This document shows, in pieces, positions 24,624 to 33,630 of a DNA stretch of 44,902 nucleotides. The notes under the pieces are model-generated. The model saw only the letters and a list, made by a program, of their open reading frames with translations, was not told the DNA's origin and searched no databases. The stretch spans positions 1 to 44,902 of the forward strand of contig CAVGWA010000010.1 in assembly GCA_963632935.1 (NCBI GenBank), read 5' to 3'. The stretch's first letter is position 1. Every line of letters starts with the position of its first letter. The DNA is from Coprosoma sp963632935. Its GTDB lineage: Bacteria > Bacillota_I > Bacilli_A > RF39 > UBA660. A program made the position numbers and the translations under genes.

Positions 24624-24700
24624 GGACCCTTAGCTCAGTTGGTTAGAGCATCCGGCTCATAACCGGGCGGTCGATGGTTCGAGTCCATCAGGGTCCACCA
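24624..24700 (+). tRNA. tRNA with CAU anticodon (Met, elongator-type)
   Basis: A cloverleaf with acceptor GGACCCT/AGGGTCC, anticodon loop CTCATAA and encoded CCA. The paired first base pair (G1-C72) rules out an initiator tRNA. A lysidine-modified tRNA-Ile2 is possible from the anticodon alone. Confidence 0.9.
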
Positions 24701-24705
24701 TTTAA

Positions 24706-24790
24706 GCGGGCGTGGCGAAATTGGTAGACGCACTAGACTTAGGATCTAGCGCCTTATGGCATGGGGGTTCAAGTCCCTTCGCCCGCACCA
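24706..24790 (+). tRNA. tRNA-Leu (UAG anticodon)
   Basis: A class II tRNA of 85 nt with acceptor GCGGGCG/CGCCCGC, anticodon loop CTTAGGA (anticodon TAG), a long variable arm and encoded CCA. Confidence 0.94.
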
Positions 24791-24802
24791 CTGTGTTATA
24801 TT

Positions 24803-24826
24803 CGAACCGTTTGGTTCGTTTTTTTT
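24803..24826 (+). terminator. terminator after tRNA pair
   Basis: CGAACC (24803-24808) pairs with GGTTCG (24813-24818), followed by eight T. Confidence 0.88.
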
Positions 24827-24946
24827 GTTATAAAAAGGTTAAAAAGATACTTTAGTAATGATTAATTTTTTAACACAATTTTCACATTTAAATCATAATA
24901 CTTTCACACAAAAACAATATATTTTTTAATGTGAAAGGAAGATTTT

Positions 24947-26365
24947 ATGTATATATTAAAAAATGCTATTACATCAATTGTAAGAAATAAGGGAAGAAAT
25001 ATTTTAATTGGAATTATTATATTAGTAATTGCATGTGCGACATCTATTACCCTCGCTATTACTAATTCATCAAACAAGTTAATTAATTCTTATAAAAATA
25101 AATATCAAACTGAGGCTACTATTAGTATTAATAGAGAAAATATGATGAAAGATTTTGATAAAGATAATAAAGAGCAGTTAAAAGAAGATATGAAAGATAA
25201 ATTTTCAAATATGCAGTCAATTACTGTATCTGATATTGAAAAATATGCTAAAAGTAAATATGTAAAAAGTTATTATTATACTATGCAAATAGGAGTAAAT
25301 AGTAATTTAGAAAAAGCATCAACCGATAGTGAATCTAACGATAAAGGTAAAGGCCCTGAAAAGCAAGAAGAGACTTCAGAAGATTTTACCTTAACAGGTT
25401 ATTCTTCATTAGATGCAATGAATGATTTTATTGAAGGAAATTATAAAATAAAAGAAGGAAAAGTTGATACTGATTTTTCAAATGATTCATGTATTATAAA
25501 TAGTGAACTTGCTACATTAAATAATATATCAGTAGGTGATAAGATAACTATAAAAGATACAAATGATGAGACAAAAACTTATGAACTTACTGTAACAGGT
25601 ATTTATAAGGAATCATCTACAGATAGCATGTCTATGTTTTCAAATTCTGTGAATACTATTATTACAAATACAAATTTTGTAAATAAAGTTTTAGAAGGTG
25701 ATAGTGAATTATCTGCTAAAGTAAATCCGACATTTATTTTAACTAGCAGTAAAGTAGTAGATAAATTTGAAAGTGAACTTAGAAAAAAAGGATTAGATGA
25801 TAATTTATCTGTTCAAACTAATTTAGATCAAGTTGAAAGTGCAACTCAAACTATATCAAATGTTAAAACCTTTTCTGTGACATTTTTAATAATTACATTA
25901 GTAATTGGAACAGTTGTATTATTTATAATTAATATGATAAACATAAGAGAGAGAAAATATGAAATTGGAGTGCTTAGAACAATAGGAATGAAAAAAAGTA
26001 AAGTAGCTTTACAATTTATATATGAGCTTTTGATAGTGGCTGTTATATCACTAATATTAGGAGCTTTTGTTGGTGCAAGTGCATCAGTTCCAGTATCTAA
26101 TTATTTACTAAAAAATGAAATATCATCATCTTCAAAAGAAACACAAAATATAGAAAATAATTTTGGGCAGAAGGATAATAAACAAACAAAATTTCAAGGT
26201 GTAGCAAAGGTAGAAGAATTTAGTAGTATTGATGCTACAGTTGATTTGAAAGTTTTATTAGAATTATTAGGTATTGGACTTGTAATCACATTTATATCTT
26301 GCTCAAGTGCCATTATAAGTATTCAAAGATTTTCACCACTTACAATATTAAAGGAGAGATCATAG
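24947..26365 (+). CDS. ABC transporter permease, MacB/FtsX-like
   Basis: 472 aa. The architecture is TM1 at residues about 17-39, a large extracytoplasmic MacB-type periplasmic core (about 40-300, Ser/Thr/Lys/Asp-rich), then three TM segments near 305-330, 355-385 and 435-460, with NIRERKYEIGVLRTIGMKK after TM2, the conserved coupling region of FtsX-like permeases. A second charged Ser/Gln/Lys loop (about 390-425) lies outside. Substrates of such pairs include peptides or antimicrobial compounds; nothing here tells which. GTGAAAGGAAG precedes ATG 24947. The ATPase gene follows immediately. Confidence 0.88.
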   Translation: MYILKNAITSIVRNKGRNILIGIIILVIACATSITLAITNSSNKLINSYKNKYQTEATISINRENMMKDFDKDNKEQLKEDMKDKFSNMQSITVSDIEKYAKSKYVKSYYYTMQIGVNSNLEKASTDSESNDKGKGPEKQEETSEDFTLTGYSSLDAMNDFIEGNYKIKEGKVDTDFSNDSCIINSELATLNNISVGDKITIKDTNDETKTYELTVTGIYKESSTDSMSMFSNSVNTIITNTNFVNKVLEGDSELSAKVNPTFILTSSKVVDKFESELRKKGLDDNLSVQTNLDQVESATQTISNVKTFSVTFLIITLVIGTVVLFIINMINIRERKYEIGVLRTIGMKKSKVALQFIYELLIVAVISLILGAFVGASASVPVSNYLLKNEISSSSKETQNIENNFGQKDNKQTKFQGVAKVEEFSSIDATVDLKVLLELLGIGLVITFISCSSAIISIQRFSPLTILKERS

Positions 26366-27019
26366 ATGAGTTTATTAAAGTTAAAAAATGTTTCATATAG
26401 ATATAAAGATGCTGATAAAGATGATTATGTTTTAAAAAATATTAATTATGAATTTTCTTTAGGAAAAGTATATGCCATAAAAGGTAAAAGTGGTTCAGGT
26501 AAAACAACATTACTTTCATTACTTAGCGGTTTAGAAAATAATTATGAAGGAGAAATATACTATGATGGAAAAGAATTAAAAACCTTAGATTTAGATAAAT
26601 ATAGAAGTAGTGATATAGGAATAGTTTTTCAAAGTTATAATTTACTTCCTCATTTAACTGCTATGGAAAATATAATTTTATCAATGGATATTAGTAATAT
26701 TAAAATAGATGATAAAAAAGAAAAAGCTAAAGAACTTATGAAATGTGTAAATTTAAAAGAAAGTCAAAAAGATAGAAAAGTATTAAAACTATCCGGTGGT
26801 GAGCAGCAAAGAGTAGCAATTGCTAGAAGCCTATCTTATAATCCTAAAATGATTTTAGCTGATGAACCAACTGGTAATTTGGATAAGGAAACAGAAAATG
26901 ATATATTAAAAATATTTAAAAATCTTGCTAAAAAAGAAAATAAATGTATAATCATTGTAACTCACTCTGAAAATGTGTGTAACCAAGCAGATAAAGTATT
27001 TGAACTAAAGAAAATTTAG
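26366..27019 (+). CDS. ABC transporter ATP-binding protein, LolD/MacB-like
   Basis: 217 aa, one nucleotide-binding domain: Walker A GKSGSGKTT near 37, Q-loop VFQSYNLLPHLTAMEN near 88, signature LSGGEQQRVAIARSL near 142, Walker B MILADEPTGNLD near 161 and the switch His in VTHSE. The Q-loop and signature context are typical of the MacB/LolD/BceA branch, which pairs with the permease upstream. It starts directly after the permease stop, with AAGGAGAG inside the permease's end. Its own stop codon sits in the terminator stem. Confidence 0.93.
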   Translation: MSLLKLKNVSYRYKDADKDDYVLKNINYEFSLGKVYAIKGKSGSGKTTLLSLLSGLENNYEGEIYYDGKELKTLDLDKYRSSDIGIVFQSYNLLPHLTAMENIILSMDISNIKIDDKKEKAKELMKCVNLKESQKDRKVLKLSGGEQQRVAIARSLSYNPKMILADEPTGNLDKETENDILKIFKNLAKKENKCIIIVTHSENVCNQADKVFELKKI

Positions 27020-27029
27020 TTCTTTTTTT
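27002..27029 (+). terminator. intrinsic terminator of ABC operon
   Basis: GAACTAAA (27002-27009) pairs with TTTAGTTC (27015-27022), followed by seven T. The stem contains the last codons. Confidence 0.88.
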
Positions 27030-27033
27030 AAAT

Positions 27034-27063
27034 TTGACAAAGCCTTCAAAAAAAATGTATGAT
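27034..27063 (+). promoter_or_regulatory. sigma-A promoter of tag
   Basis: TTGACA (27034-27039), 18-bp spacer, TATGAT (27058-27063). Confidence 0.65.
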
Positions 27064-27091
27064 GTGAATGAATTAGCAGGATGTGGTATAC

Positions 27092-27628
27092 ATGAAAAGA
27101 TGCAAATGGTGTAATTTAAACAATAATTTATATGTTAATTATCACGATAAAGAATGGGGGGTACCAAATTTTAATGAAAAATATTTATTTGAAATGTTAA
27201 TTTTAGAATTATTTCAAGCAGGACTTTCATGGGAATGCGTTTTAAATAAAAGAAATGATTTTAAAAAAGCTTATGATAATTTTGATATAAATAAAGTTAT
27301 TAAATATGATGAAAATAAAATAAATGAATTATTAAATAATGAAAAAATTATAAGAAATAAATTAAAAATTAAAGCTAGTGTTAATAATGCAAAAATATTT
27401 AAAAAAATTCAAAATGAATTTGGTAGTTTTTATAGTTATTTAAATATATTTACAAATAATCAAATAATTTATGAAAATGGTAAAACAGCTAATAAACTAT
27501 CAGATAATATTTCTAAAGATTTAATTAAAAGGGGTATGAAGTTTGTAGGTTCTACTATAATATATTCATATCTTCAAGCAATTGGTTTTATTAATTCACA
27601 TGATGAAGAATGTTTTAAATGTCATTAA
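27092..27628 (+). CDS. tag: DNA-3-methyladenine glycosylase I
   Basis: A base-excision repair enzyme (178 aa) that removes 3-methyladenine. The family's zinc site is visible: Cys-3 (MKRCKW), His near 17 (NYHDKEWG) and the C-terminal SHDEECFKC His/Cys pair. YHDKEWGVP and LELFQAGLSWECVLNKR are the hallmark N-terminal motifs, and GMKFVGSTIIYSYLQAIGFINSH the C-terminal one. ATG 27092 follows AGGATG; an in-frame GTG at 27083 lies within that site. Confidence 0.94.
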   Translation: MKRCKWCNLNNNLYVNYHDKEWGVPNFNEKYLFEMLILELFQAGLSWECVLNKRNDFKKAYDNFDINKVIKYDENKINELLNNEKIIRNKLKIKASVNNAKIFKKIQNEFGSFYSYLNIFTNNQIIYENGKTANKLSDNISKDLIKRGMKFVGSTIIYSYLQAIGFINSHDEECFKCH

Positions 27629-27681
27629 TTTATTTTTAATATAATTTAGTGTATAATATATTGTGTTTGGGAGAAATTTAT

Positions 27682-28548
27682 ATGAAGAAATTATTTGGAG
27701 AAATTGATTTAACTTGGAAGAAACTAATAATATTTGCTATTTTATCAGCTGTTTATACAGCTATTATGGCATTATTACCGCCTTTAAAAAACACGTCATT
27801 TCACGACATTGTAGTAACATTTGAAGTATGGGTTTTATTTGGTATGATTATTATTATGAATAGTAAATCAGCTAAAGATTCTGCTTTAAAATGTTTTGTA
27901 TTCTTTTTAATAAGTCAACCGCTTGTATATTTGATTCAAGTACCTTTTAATAAATTAGGTTTTGGAATATTTAATTATTATGGATACTGGTTTAAATGGA
28001 CTATACTTACTATACCAATGGGTTTTGTGGGCTATTATATGAAAAAAGAAAAATGGTATAGTGTATTAATATTAATTTTGGGCGTTTTATTTTTAGGGTG
28101 TGGTTCTTATGAACTTTATTTAAAAGAAACAATATATAATTTTCCATATCATTTATTGACCACATTATTTTGTTTAATAACAATGCTCTTATATCCAATA
28201 TACGTATTTAATAATAAAAAAACAAAAACAATATCATTTATATTAAGTATTTTAATTGTTATTGGATTAACGGTCTTTGCATTTACCCATAAAAAAGTTT
28301 ATGATACAACACTTTTAGCAAGTGGTAGTAGAAATATTACTCTTAATAAAAAAAGTAAAGCATATTTAAAAGATAATTTAGGAAAAGTATATATAAAATA
28401 TGAAACAGGCTTAGAAGATTATGTTTTAAATGGTGAATTTACAAAAGCGGGCAAAACTGAATTAACAATAGTTGATGAAAATAATAAAAAAACAGTATTT
28501 AATCTTATTGTAAAAAGTGATAATTTTGATTTAAAAAAGGTAAAATAA
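27682..28548 (+). CDS. polytopic membrane protein with C-terminal extracellular domain
   Basis: 288 aa, not assigned to a family. Six or seven hydrophobic helices fill residues about 12-205 (starting KLIIFAILSAVYTAIMALL). The C-terminal 75 residues (about 210-288) are polar, with short beta-like segments and VLNGEFTKAGKTELTIVD, resembling a small Ig-like sandwich placed outside the membrane. GGGAG precedes ATG 27682; an in-frame codon at 27649 has no binding site. A 52-codon membrane ORF follows after 4 nt. Confidence 0.65.
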   Translation: MKKLFGEIDLTWKKLIIFAILSAVYTAIMALLPPLKNTSFHDIVVTFEVWVLFGMIIIMNSKSAKDSALKCFVFFLISQPLVYLIQVPFNKLGFGIFNYYGYWFKWTILTIPMGFVGYYMKKEKWYSVLILILGVLFLGCGSYELYLKETIYNFPYHLLTTLFCLITMLLYPIYVFNNKKTKTISFILSILIVIGLTVFAFTHKKVYDTTLLASGSRNITLNKKSKAYLKDNLGKVYIKYETGLEDYVLNGEFTKAGKTELTIVDENNKKTVFNLIVKSDNFDLKKVK

Positions 28549-28552
28549 TTTT

Positions 28553-28711
28553 ATGAAAAATAATATAATTAAAATTTTTTTGATGATATTTGGAATAGGT
28601 ATTTTAGATTTTGGTATTATTACTGAAATAGATGGAATAGGTAGATGTGCAATGCTTTTATTTGGAACAATGTTTTCGATAATTGCATGCATAATTCCAT
28701 TTAAAAAATGA
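28553..28711 (+). CDS. small membrane protein (52 aa)
   Basis: An ORF beginning MKNNIIKIFLMIF with two hydrophobic stretches (about 6-22 and 32-48) split by a short polar turn (TEIDGIGRC). It ends in KK. It starts 4 nt after the previous stop, and AAAAAAGG lies 12 nt before the ATG, so translation may depend on coupling. Small size makes it uncertain, but composition and topology look protein-like. Confidence 0.5.
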   Translation: MKNNIIKIFLMIFGIGILDFGIITEIDGIGRCAMLLFGTMFSIIACIIPFKK

Positions 28712-28786
28712 TTTATTATAAAGGTGTTAAATAAGTGATATTTTTAATTTGTTATAAAAAGATTCGCAGATTAAGATAATCTTTGA

Positions 28787-29479
28787 TACTGGAGTTTATA
28801 TAAAACAGGGAAAAAGTTAAATAGAAAAGATAAAAAACAAAAGAAAATTATTATTTGTTTATCGTTGTTTTAAGTATTATTTTTATCAGTAGGATATGCC
28901 GCATTTCAAACTAATATTTTTTTAAAAGCTAAAGGAAATATAAAAGAGAAAATTATTTCAATTAATGATTTAATTAATACCATAGTAACTACAGGAGATG
29001 GCTTATATTCAGATTCTACAGAAACTGGAAGATATATCTATAGAGGGGCAAATCCAAATAACTATATAACACTATGCTCTGATACATATAGAATAATATC
29101 AATAGAGAAAGATAGAACACTCAAAGTAATAAAAAATGGTAGTATAGATGATATGGTTTTTGATACAACTGATGCAAGATATTCTACAGCATCAACAGAT
29201 TATTGTTATGGTAGTTTTTCAACATCTTCCACTGGATGTAAAGTATGGGGAAGTAAAACAACAAATTGGATTTTCACCTTAATTGGCTCTACCAATTCTT
29301 GGACAATCACACCTAATTCTAACAGCTATCCTAATTATGCATTTCAAGTTACTAGTAGTGGTAACATCGGAGGTAATTCTACGATTAATTCTCGTGGTAC
29401 AGTTCCAGTATTCTTTTTAACATCTAATATAACTTTAAGCGGTGATGGAACTAGTGATAGTCCATATACAATATCATAA
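28787..29479 (+). pseudogene. broken secreted/pilin-like surface protein gene
   Basis: One frame is open from 28787 to the terminator except for a single TAA at 28871-28873, which falls in the middle of the N-terminal hydrophobic segment (KKIIICLSLF, stop, VLFLSVGYAAFQTN). No start codon precedes it after the in-frame TGA at 28784. The anchor plus AAFQTN and AKGN is a pattern I have seen in exported proteins of gut Firmicutes. The downstream domain contains GDGLYSDSTETGRYIYRG and YRIISIEKD. Only a 108-aa ORF from ATG 29153 would survive. Nonsense mutation plus loss of start suggests inactivation. Confidence 0.7.
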
Positions 29480-29507
29480 AATATGGTAAATAATAAACCA
29501 TATTTTT
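29479..29507 (+). terminator. intrinsic terminator
   Basis: AAATATGG (29479-29486) pairs with CCATATTT (29498-29505), followed by T residues. Confidence 0.8.
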
Positions 29508-29584
29508 AAATTAAAATAAAATTATATAAATTAATTATATTTTATATATTAAAAATCATATTCTATTAAAGGATGTGATTAACA

Positions 29585-31438
29585 ATGGAAATTATAAATA
29601 ATAATGCTGTAGCAGTAGAAACATTTAAAGAATTAAAAACTATTCTTGAAGAAGAAAATGATTATACATATATTTATTTAAAAGAAAATATTATTTTAGA
29701 ATCTGGAATTACAATTAATCAAAATAAAACAGATATAACTATTGATGGAACTTATCAAGATACAAAACATACATATACAAATACATTATCAGATGTCTCT
29801 AGTGTAATAACAGCTGTTAAGGAAAATAAAAATATAGTAATTAAAAATATGGATATTTCATCAGCAAACCCTTTAGGAGTTATTAATGTTCCATCAGAAA
29901 TGGGTTATAGTGATGTAGTAGTGGAATATATAAATATAACTTTTAACGGTGTGCAGTTATCATATAATTACTATGGTAAAACAAAAATAAAAGATGCTGC
30001 AATCAATATAAAAAATTATAACAATGTTCAAGCCCAAAGAGTAGCCAATTGTACTAATATAGAAATAGATGGTAAAACTAATATAACTTCTGAAAGTACA
30101 CAAAGTTCATTGTTCATTTATAGAGATATACAAACTGCAACTTTTATATTTTTACCTAATTCAACTGTTATTATTGATACTCCTAAAGAGTTAATGAATG
30201 GAACTAATAAATTGTTTTTTAAAGTGTCACATGGTGCTTATGTAAATATAAAAACAGGAAATGGGTTTGCAGTTACAACAACACATGGTGCGAATAATGT
30301 ATTAATCGAACAAGAAGCTAATTTTACTTTTATAGAAAATTCTCATCAAAGAGTTCCTATGTGGAATATATATGGCAATTTTATTGTAAATCAGGGAGCT
30401 AGTGTATCTATTTTAAATACTTATATGACAACACCAAGTGATAATTATAATTTATATTTTAAAGGCACAAATCAAAAATTAATTTTAAATAATCCCAGAT
30501 ATATAAATATTTATACTAAAAATGCAAATGCTATATATACAAATAATTTAGTGGAATATTCAATTATAACAGGTAGGATTAATATGTGGACTACTTCTTT
30601 AGATTATACATCTGCATGCACTATTGATGACCCTCCAGTTTTATATTGGTATGGTTTTGATAGATTAATTAGTATAAAAGGAACAATTACTACAAATGAT
30701 ACTTCTATAACAAAACACAATTTAACTGCAGATGAACTTGCATTACTTCCTGATTTAAATAATTTTAAATTTCAAAGTAGAAAAATACTTACAATGGGAA
30801 AAATAAAATCAAATATTCATCAAATAAATAGTACTAAAAATAAAATAACTGGTCATACTTCACCACTTGCTTTTATAAAAGTAGAGTATGATAATGTATC
30901 AGAAAAAATCGAAGCTGATAATAATGGCCTATTTGAACATATAACCTCTGGATTAATTTCAGATGATACTGAAATTAAATTTACAATAGTAAAAGATGCT
31001 TTATTTGAAACAAGAACAGTAAAATCACCATTTACTGGTGAGTTAACTTTATTTAGTGTAACTAATAATTCAACCTTTGATCTAAATGCTGTATCTAAAC
31101 AACCAATAATATTACCTCGAACATCGGCTTGTGAGGTAAAAGTTATTGATAGTAGAAATAGCAATGCTAACTGGAATTTATATATAAATTATTTAAATCC
31201 AATGCAATATAATGATAGCATTTTACAAGATTCACTTATATTTAAAAAATTTGATAATGAAATAATTACATTAAAAAATGCACCAATAAAAGTGTATGAA
31301 GGAGAAAAAAACGGTGGTACACTAAAAATAACTAATATTACTTTTAGTAAAGATAAAGGACTGTTATTTACATTAAAAGAAAATAGTTTAAAGAAAAACG
31401 ATGATTATACCGCTGACATTATTTGGAGTATTAAATAG
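29585..31438 (+). CDS. beta-helix repeat protein without signal peptide
   Basis: 617 aa. Residues about 25-340 show many short strands with Asn/Ile/Val ladders (ITIDGTY, NIVIKNMDIS, NIEIDGKTNI, KLILNNPRYINIYTKNA), typical of a right-handed beta helix as in pectate-lyase-like adhesins. The C-terminal third has a carboxypeptidase-regulatory/Ig-like segment (about 410-480, with HTSPLAFIKVEYD) and ends in a Trp-containing strand (YTADIIWSIK), reminiscent of WxL-type wall-binding ends. The start MEIINNNAVAVETF has no signal peptide, although AAGGATG gives a clean start. Surface protein or fibre-like role is inferred. Confidence 0.6.
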   Translation: MEIINNNAVAVETFKELKTILEEENDYTYIYLKENIILESGITINQNKTDITIDGTYQDTKHTYTNTLSDVSSVITAVKENKNIVIKNMDISSANPLGVINVPSEMGYSDVVVEYINITFNGVQLSYNYYGKTKIKDAAINIKNYNNVQAQRVANCTNIEIDGKTNITSESTQSSLFIYRDIQTATFIFLPNSTVIIDTPKELMNGTNKLFFKVSHGAYVNIKTGNGFAVTTTHGANNVLIEQEANFTFIENSHQRVPMWNIYGNFIVNQGASVSILNTYMTTPSDNYNLYFKGTNQKLILNNPRYINIYTKNANAIYTNNLVEYSIITGRINMWTTSLDYTSACTIDDPPVLYWYGFDRLISIKGTITTNDTSITKHNLTADELALLPDLNNFKFQSRKILTMGKIKSNIHQINSTKNKITGHTSPLAFIKVEYDNVSEKIEADNNGLFEHITSGLISDDTEIKFTIVKDALFETRTVKSPFTGELTLFSVTNNSTFDLNAVSKQPIILPRTSACEVKVIDSRNSNANWNLYINYLNPMQYNDSILQDSLIFKKFDNEIITLKNAPIKVYEGEKNGGTLKITNITFSKDKGLLFTLKENSLKKNDDYTADIIWSIK

Positions 31439-31498
31439 TATATATAACCTTTTCAATAAATGGTGTATGACATATTATACATTATAATGGGGTGAATT

Positions 31499-31837
31499 AT
31501 GGAAGATTATATAAATGTTAAAATAATAGGGTATGGTAAAGCATTTATCATCTTAAAAGAAAAAGACAAAAAAATATTTGAAGGATATACCAATGATTAT
31601 GGAAAAATTAAAATTCCAATCATTAATAATAATATATACAAACTAATAATTAAAATGAAAAATAACATTTTAGCTGTGCCAATTTATGCTAAAAAAGGTT
31701 ATAAATATTGTATACCGATTAATGTTTACAAAAAAGAAAATGATATAACAATATATCTTAAAGATTATAATTATCCTGAAATACTGATAATGAAAGGAGA
31801 AGTGAATTTATGGGACGAAGGCATACTGTCAATATAA
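31499..31837 (+). CDS. small beta-sandwich-like protein (112 aa)
   Basis: Not recognised by name. A repetitive Ile/Lys/Tyr beta pattern (VKIIGYGKAFIILKEKDKKIFEGYTND, then KIKIPIINNN) suggests a single transthyretin/Ig-like sandwich of the type used in surface proteins. No signal peptide is present. GGGGTGAA precedes ATG 31499. Its final 28 nt overlap the next gene, whose ribosome binding site (AAAGGAGAAG) is inside it. Confidence 0.55.
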   Translation: MEDYINVKIIGYGKAFIILKEKDKKIFEGYTNDYGKIKIPIINNNIYKLIIKMKNNILAVPIYAKKGYKYCIPINVYKKENDITIYLKDYNYPEILIMKGEVNLWDEGILSI

Positions 31838-32355
31838 AAGATGGTAAAGGAACTATAAAAATAGTAAATGGATCATATAAAGTTAGTGCATCTGCTGCTG
31901 GATATGATGCAGATACATTAACCCCACAAAATGTTTCAATTGTAGAAGGAACTAATGAGTATACATTTCAAATAGCAGCAAGCGGTACCTTAACTTTGCA
32001 TGTTACAGAAACAGGGGAAAGTAGTGGGGTGCAAGTTATTGGAGCTAAATTTATAAGAACAGACTCTACTGGAACAGTAATTGGTAAAGATGTTACCTCA
32101 GATTCAAATGGGGATGCTGTATTTAACAATGTTCCTTTTGCTACAAACCAATCTGCTGAAATTTATATAAAACAGCTTACTAGTGATGGAGCACATACAT
32201 TTGAAGAAAGCGTAAAAACTATAAAGATGACTAATGATGCTGAAACTATGCAAATTATAAATCCGCCAGCTGCAGAAAGAACAATATCTCTTGTTGATAC
32301 CAATTATGCAAACATACCTGTAAAAGATGGTCAAATAATATTTGAAGAACCATAA
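31810..32355 (+). CDS. Ig/prealbumin-like repeat protein (181 aa)
   Basis: Two tandem beta-sandwich units can be read. The first (about 5-55) includes GTIKIVNGSYKVSASAAGYD and the second (about 57-150) TLTLHVTETGESSGVQVIGAKF with a DSNGDAVFNNVPF turn, which is the SpaA/CNA-B or carboxypeptidase-regulatory pattern. There is no signal peptide and no LPxTG sorting motif, so export, if any, is not by the usual route. It overlaps the previous gene by 28 nt, and the group is probably one operon with the beta-helix protein. A terminator follows. Confidence 0.65.
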   Translation: MGRRHTVNIKDGKGTIKIVNGSYKVSASAAGYDADTLTPQNVSIVEGTNEYTFQIAASGTLTLHVTETGESSGVQVIGAKFIRTDSTGTVIGKDVTSDSNGDAVFNNVPFATNQSAEIYIKQLTSDGAHTFEESVKTIKMTNDAETMQIINPPAAERTISLVDTNYANIPVKDGQIIFEEP

Positions 32356-32381
32356 AAAGTGAAATTGTTTCACTTTTTTAA
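32354..32381 (+). terminator. intrinsic terminator
   Basis: AAAAAGTGAAA pairs with TTTCACTTTTT around a TTG loop, with a T-run tail. Confidence 0.88.
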
Positions 32382-32419
32382 AAATCTATATAGTATAATA
32401 TATCTAGGGGTTGATTTAA

Positions 32420-33226
32420 TTGAAAAAGAAAGAAGTAATAATTGTTTTAATAATTTTAATTTTGGGTGGTTATTTTATCTTTAAAATGTATAATACTGAA
32501 AGTAAAGCACAAATTAAAGCAGAAGATAAAATCATAAAAGATAAAGATTCTAATAAAACAAAAAAGGAAGAAAAAAATATTCCATCTTCATATGAATTAA
32601 AAACTTTAGGAAATTTACAATATTATTTATATACACCAAGTAATCCTATAGATAACATGCCTTTAATTATGTATCTTCATGGTGGAACAAATAAAAAATC
32701 AAATGTTGAGTCATTATTAACAACAGATGGTTTTCCTAAATATTTATATGATGGATATTACAATGATTTAAGAGCCTATGTTGTTATACCGAAACTTGAA
32801 AATAATTATACTGGATGGTCTGATATAACAGATAGTTTAAGAAATTTAATTAAAACTATTCATGAAAATTATTCAATAGATATGAATAAAATATCTTTAA
32901 CCGGTCATTCAATGGGTGGAACTGGAACATATCAAGTTCAGATAAAGTTATCCAATACATTTGCTTGTATTGCCCCTATGAGTGGAAGTATAAGAAATAG
33001 TGAAGAAAATATAAATGCCTTAAGCAAGACAAAAATATGGGCATTTGTTGGAACAAATGATAAAATTGTAAATCCAGATTCAACCAGAGTTATTATTAAT
33101 GAACTGCAAGATAAAGGAGCAGATGCAAAAATAACTGAATTGGATGGAACAGATCACTTTGGGGTGCCATCATTAGGCTATAAAGATGATGAATTTATAA
33201 ATTGGCTAGTAAATTGTAGTAAGTAA
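32420..33226 (+). CDS. membrane-anchored alpha/beta hydrolase (esterase-like)
   Basis: 268 aa. A signal-anchor (about 5-22) and a Lys/Asp-rich linker (about 28-55) precede an alpha/beta-hydrolase domain. Visible catalytic features are YLHGG near 88 (oxyanion region), the nucleophile elbow GHSMGG near 166, an Asp in GTNDKIVNPD near 215 and the His of DGTDHFG near 250. The pattern is that of extracellular esterases of the PHB-depolymerase/feruloyl-esterase type. The substrate is unknown. The start codon is TTG 32420, 10 nt after AGGGG. Its terminator was split by the IS3 element. Confidence 0.78.
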   Translation: MKKKEVIIVLIILILGGYFIFKMYNTESKAQIKAEDKIIKDKDSNKTKKEEKNIPSSYELKTLGNLQYYLYTPSNPIDNMPLIMYLHGGTNKKSNVESLLTTDGFPKYLYDGYYNDLRAYVVIPKLENNYTGWSDITDSLRNLIKTIHENYSIDMNKISLTGHSMGGTGTYQVQIKLSNTFACIAPMSGSIRNSEENINALSKTKIWAFVGTNDKIVNPDSTRVIINELQDKGADAKITELDGTDHFGVPSLGYKDDEFINWLVNCSK

Positions 33227-33237
33227 AACCTGCTTAA
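33227..33237 (+). terminator. left half of a terminator interrupted by the IS element
   Basis: AACCTG (33227-33232) can pair with CGGGTT (34707-34712) on the other side of the IS (one G-U pair). With the IS and one TAA copy removed, the loop would be 9 nt and T residues follow, giving a normal terminator for the hydrolase gene. Confidence 0.6.
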
Positions 33238-33264
33238 TGAAATGCACCCTTTAGGGTAGACATT
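33238..33264 (+). repeat. IS left terminal inverted repeat
   Basis: Begins TGAAATGCACCC and ends in AGACAT. Partner of the repeat at 34673-34699. Confidence 0.8.
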
Positions 33265-33317
33265 TATAAAAAAACTTAAGTATGATAGAAAACACTTCCG
33301 AAAGGAGGTGTTTTCTT

Positions 33318-33617
33318 ATGGCTTCAAAAGGACAAAAATTTAAAAATTATGACAATAGTGCAAATATTAAGGTGGTTATATTAGAAGAATATAAATTAAA
33401 GAGAAATATTAAAGAATTAGCGGAAAGATATAATATTCCAGAAGGTACTATTAAAACTTGGACATCAAAATTAAATCATCCAGAATTGTATCTGAGTCAT
33501 GGTCAAAAGCGTGGTAGATTAAAAGAAAAAGATTTAACAAAAGAAGACTACAAAGAAAGATATGAAATACTAAAAAAATACCAGGCCTTCCTCAAGGAAC
33601 AACGAGAGAAAAAGTAA
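33318..33617 (+). CDS. IS3-family transposase OrfA (HTH)
   Basis: 99 aa. The DNA-binding half of an IS3/IS150-type transposase: a helix-turn-helix near residues 28-48 (NIKELAERYNIPEGTIKTWTSK) and a charged C-terminal coiled region (KERYEILKKYQAFLKEQREKK). AAAGGAGGTG precedes ATG 33318; an earlier in-frame start at 33282 lies in a region with no binding site. An AAAAAG run near the stop resembles the slippery site used to make OrfAB. Confidence 0.88.
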   Translation: MASKGQKFKNYDNSANIKVVILEEYKLKRNIKELAERYNIPEGTIKTWTSKLNHPELYLSHGQKRGRLKEKDLTKEDYKERYEILKKYQAFLKEQREKK

Positions 33618-33630
33618 CTTTTATAAATCT

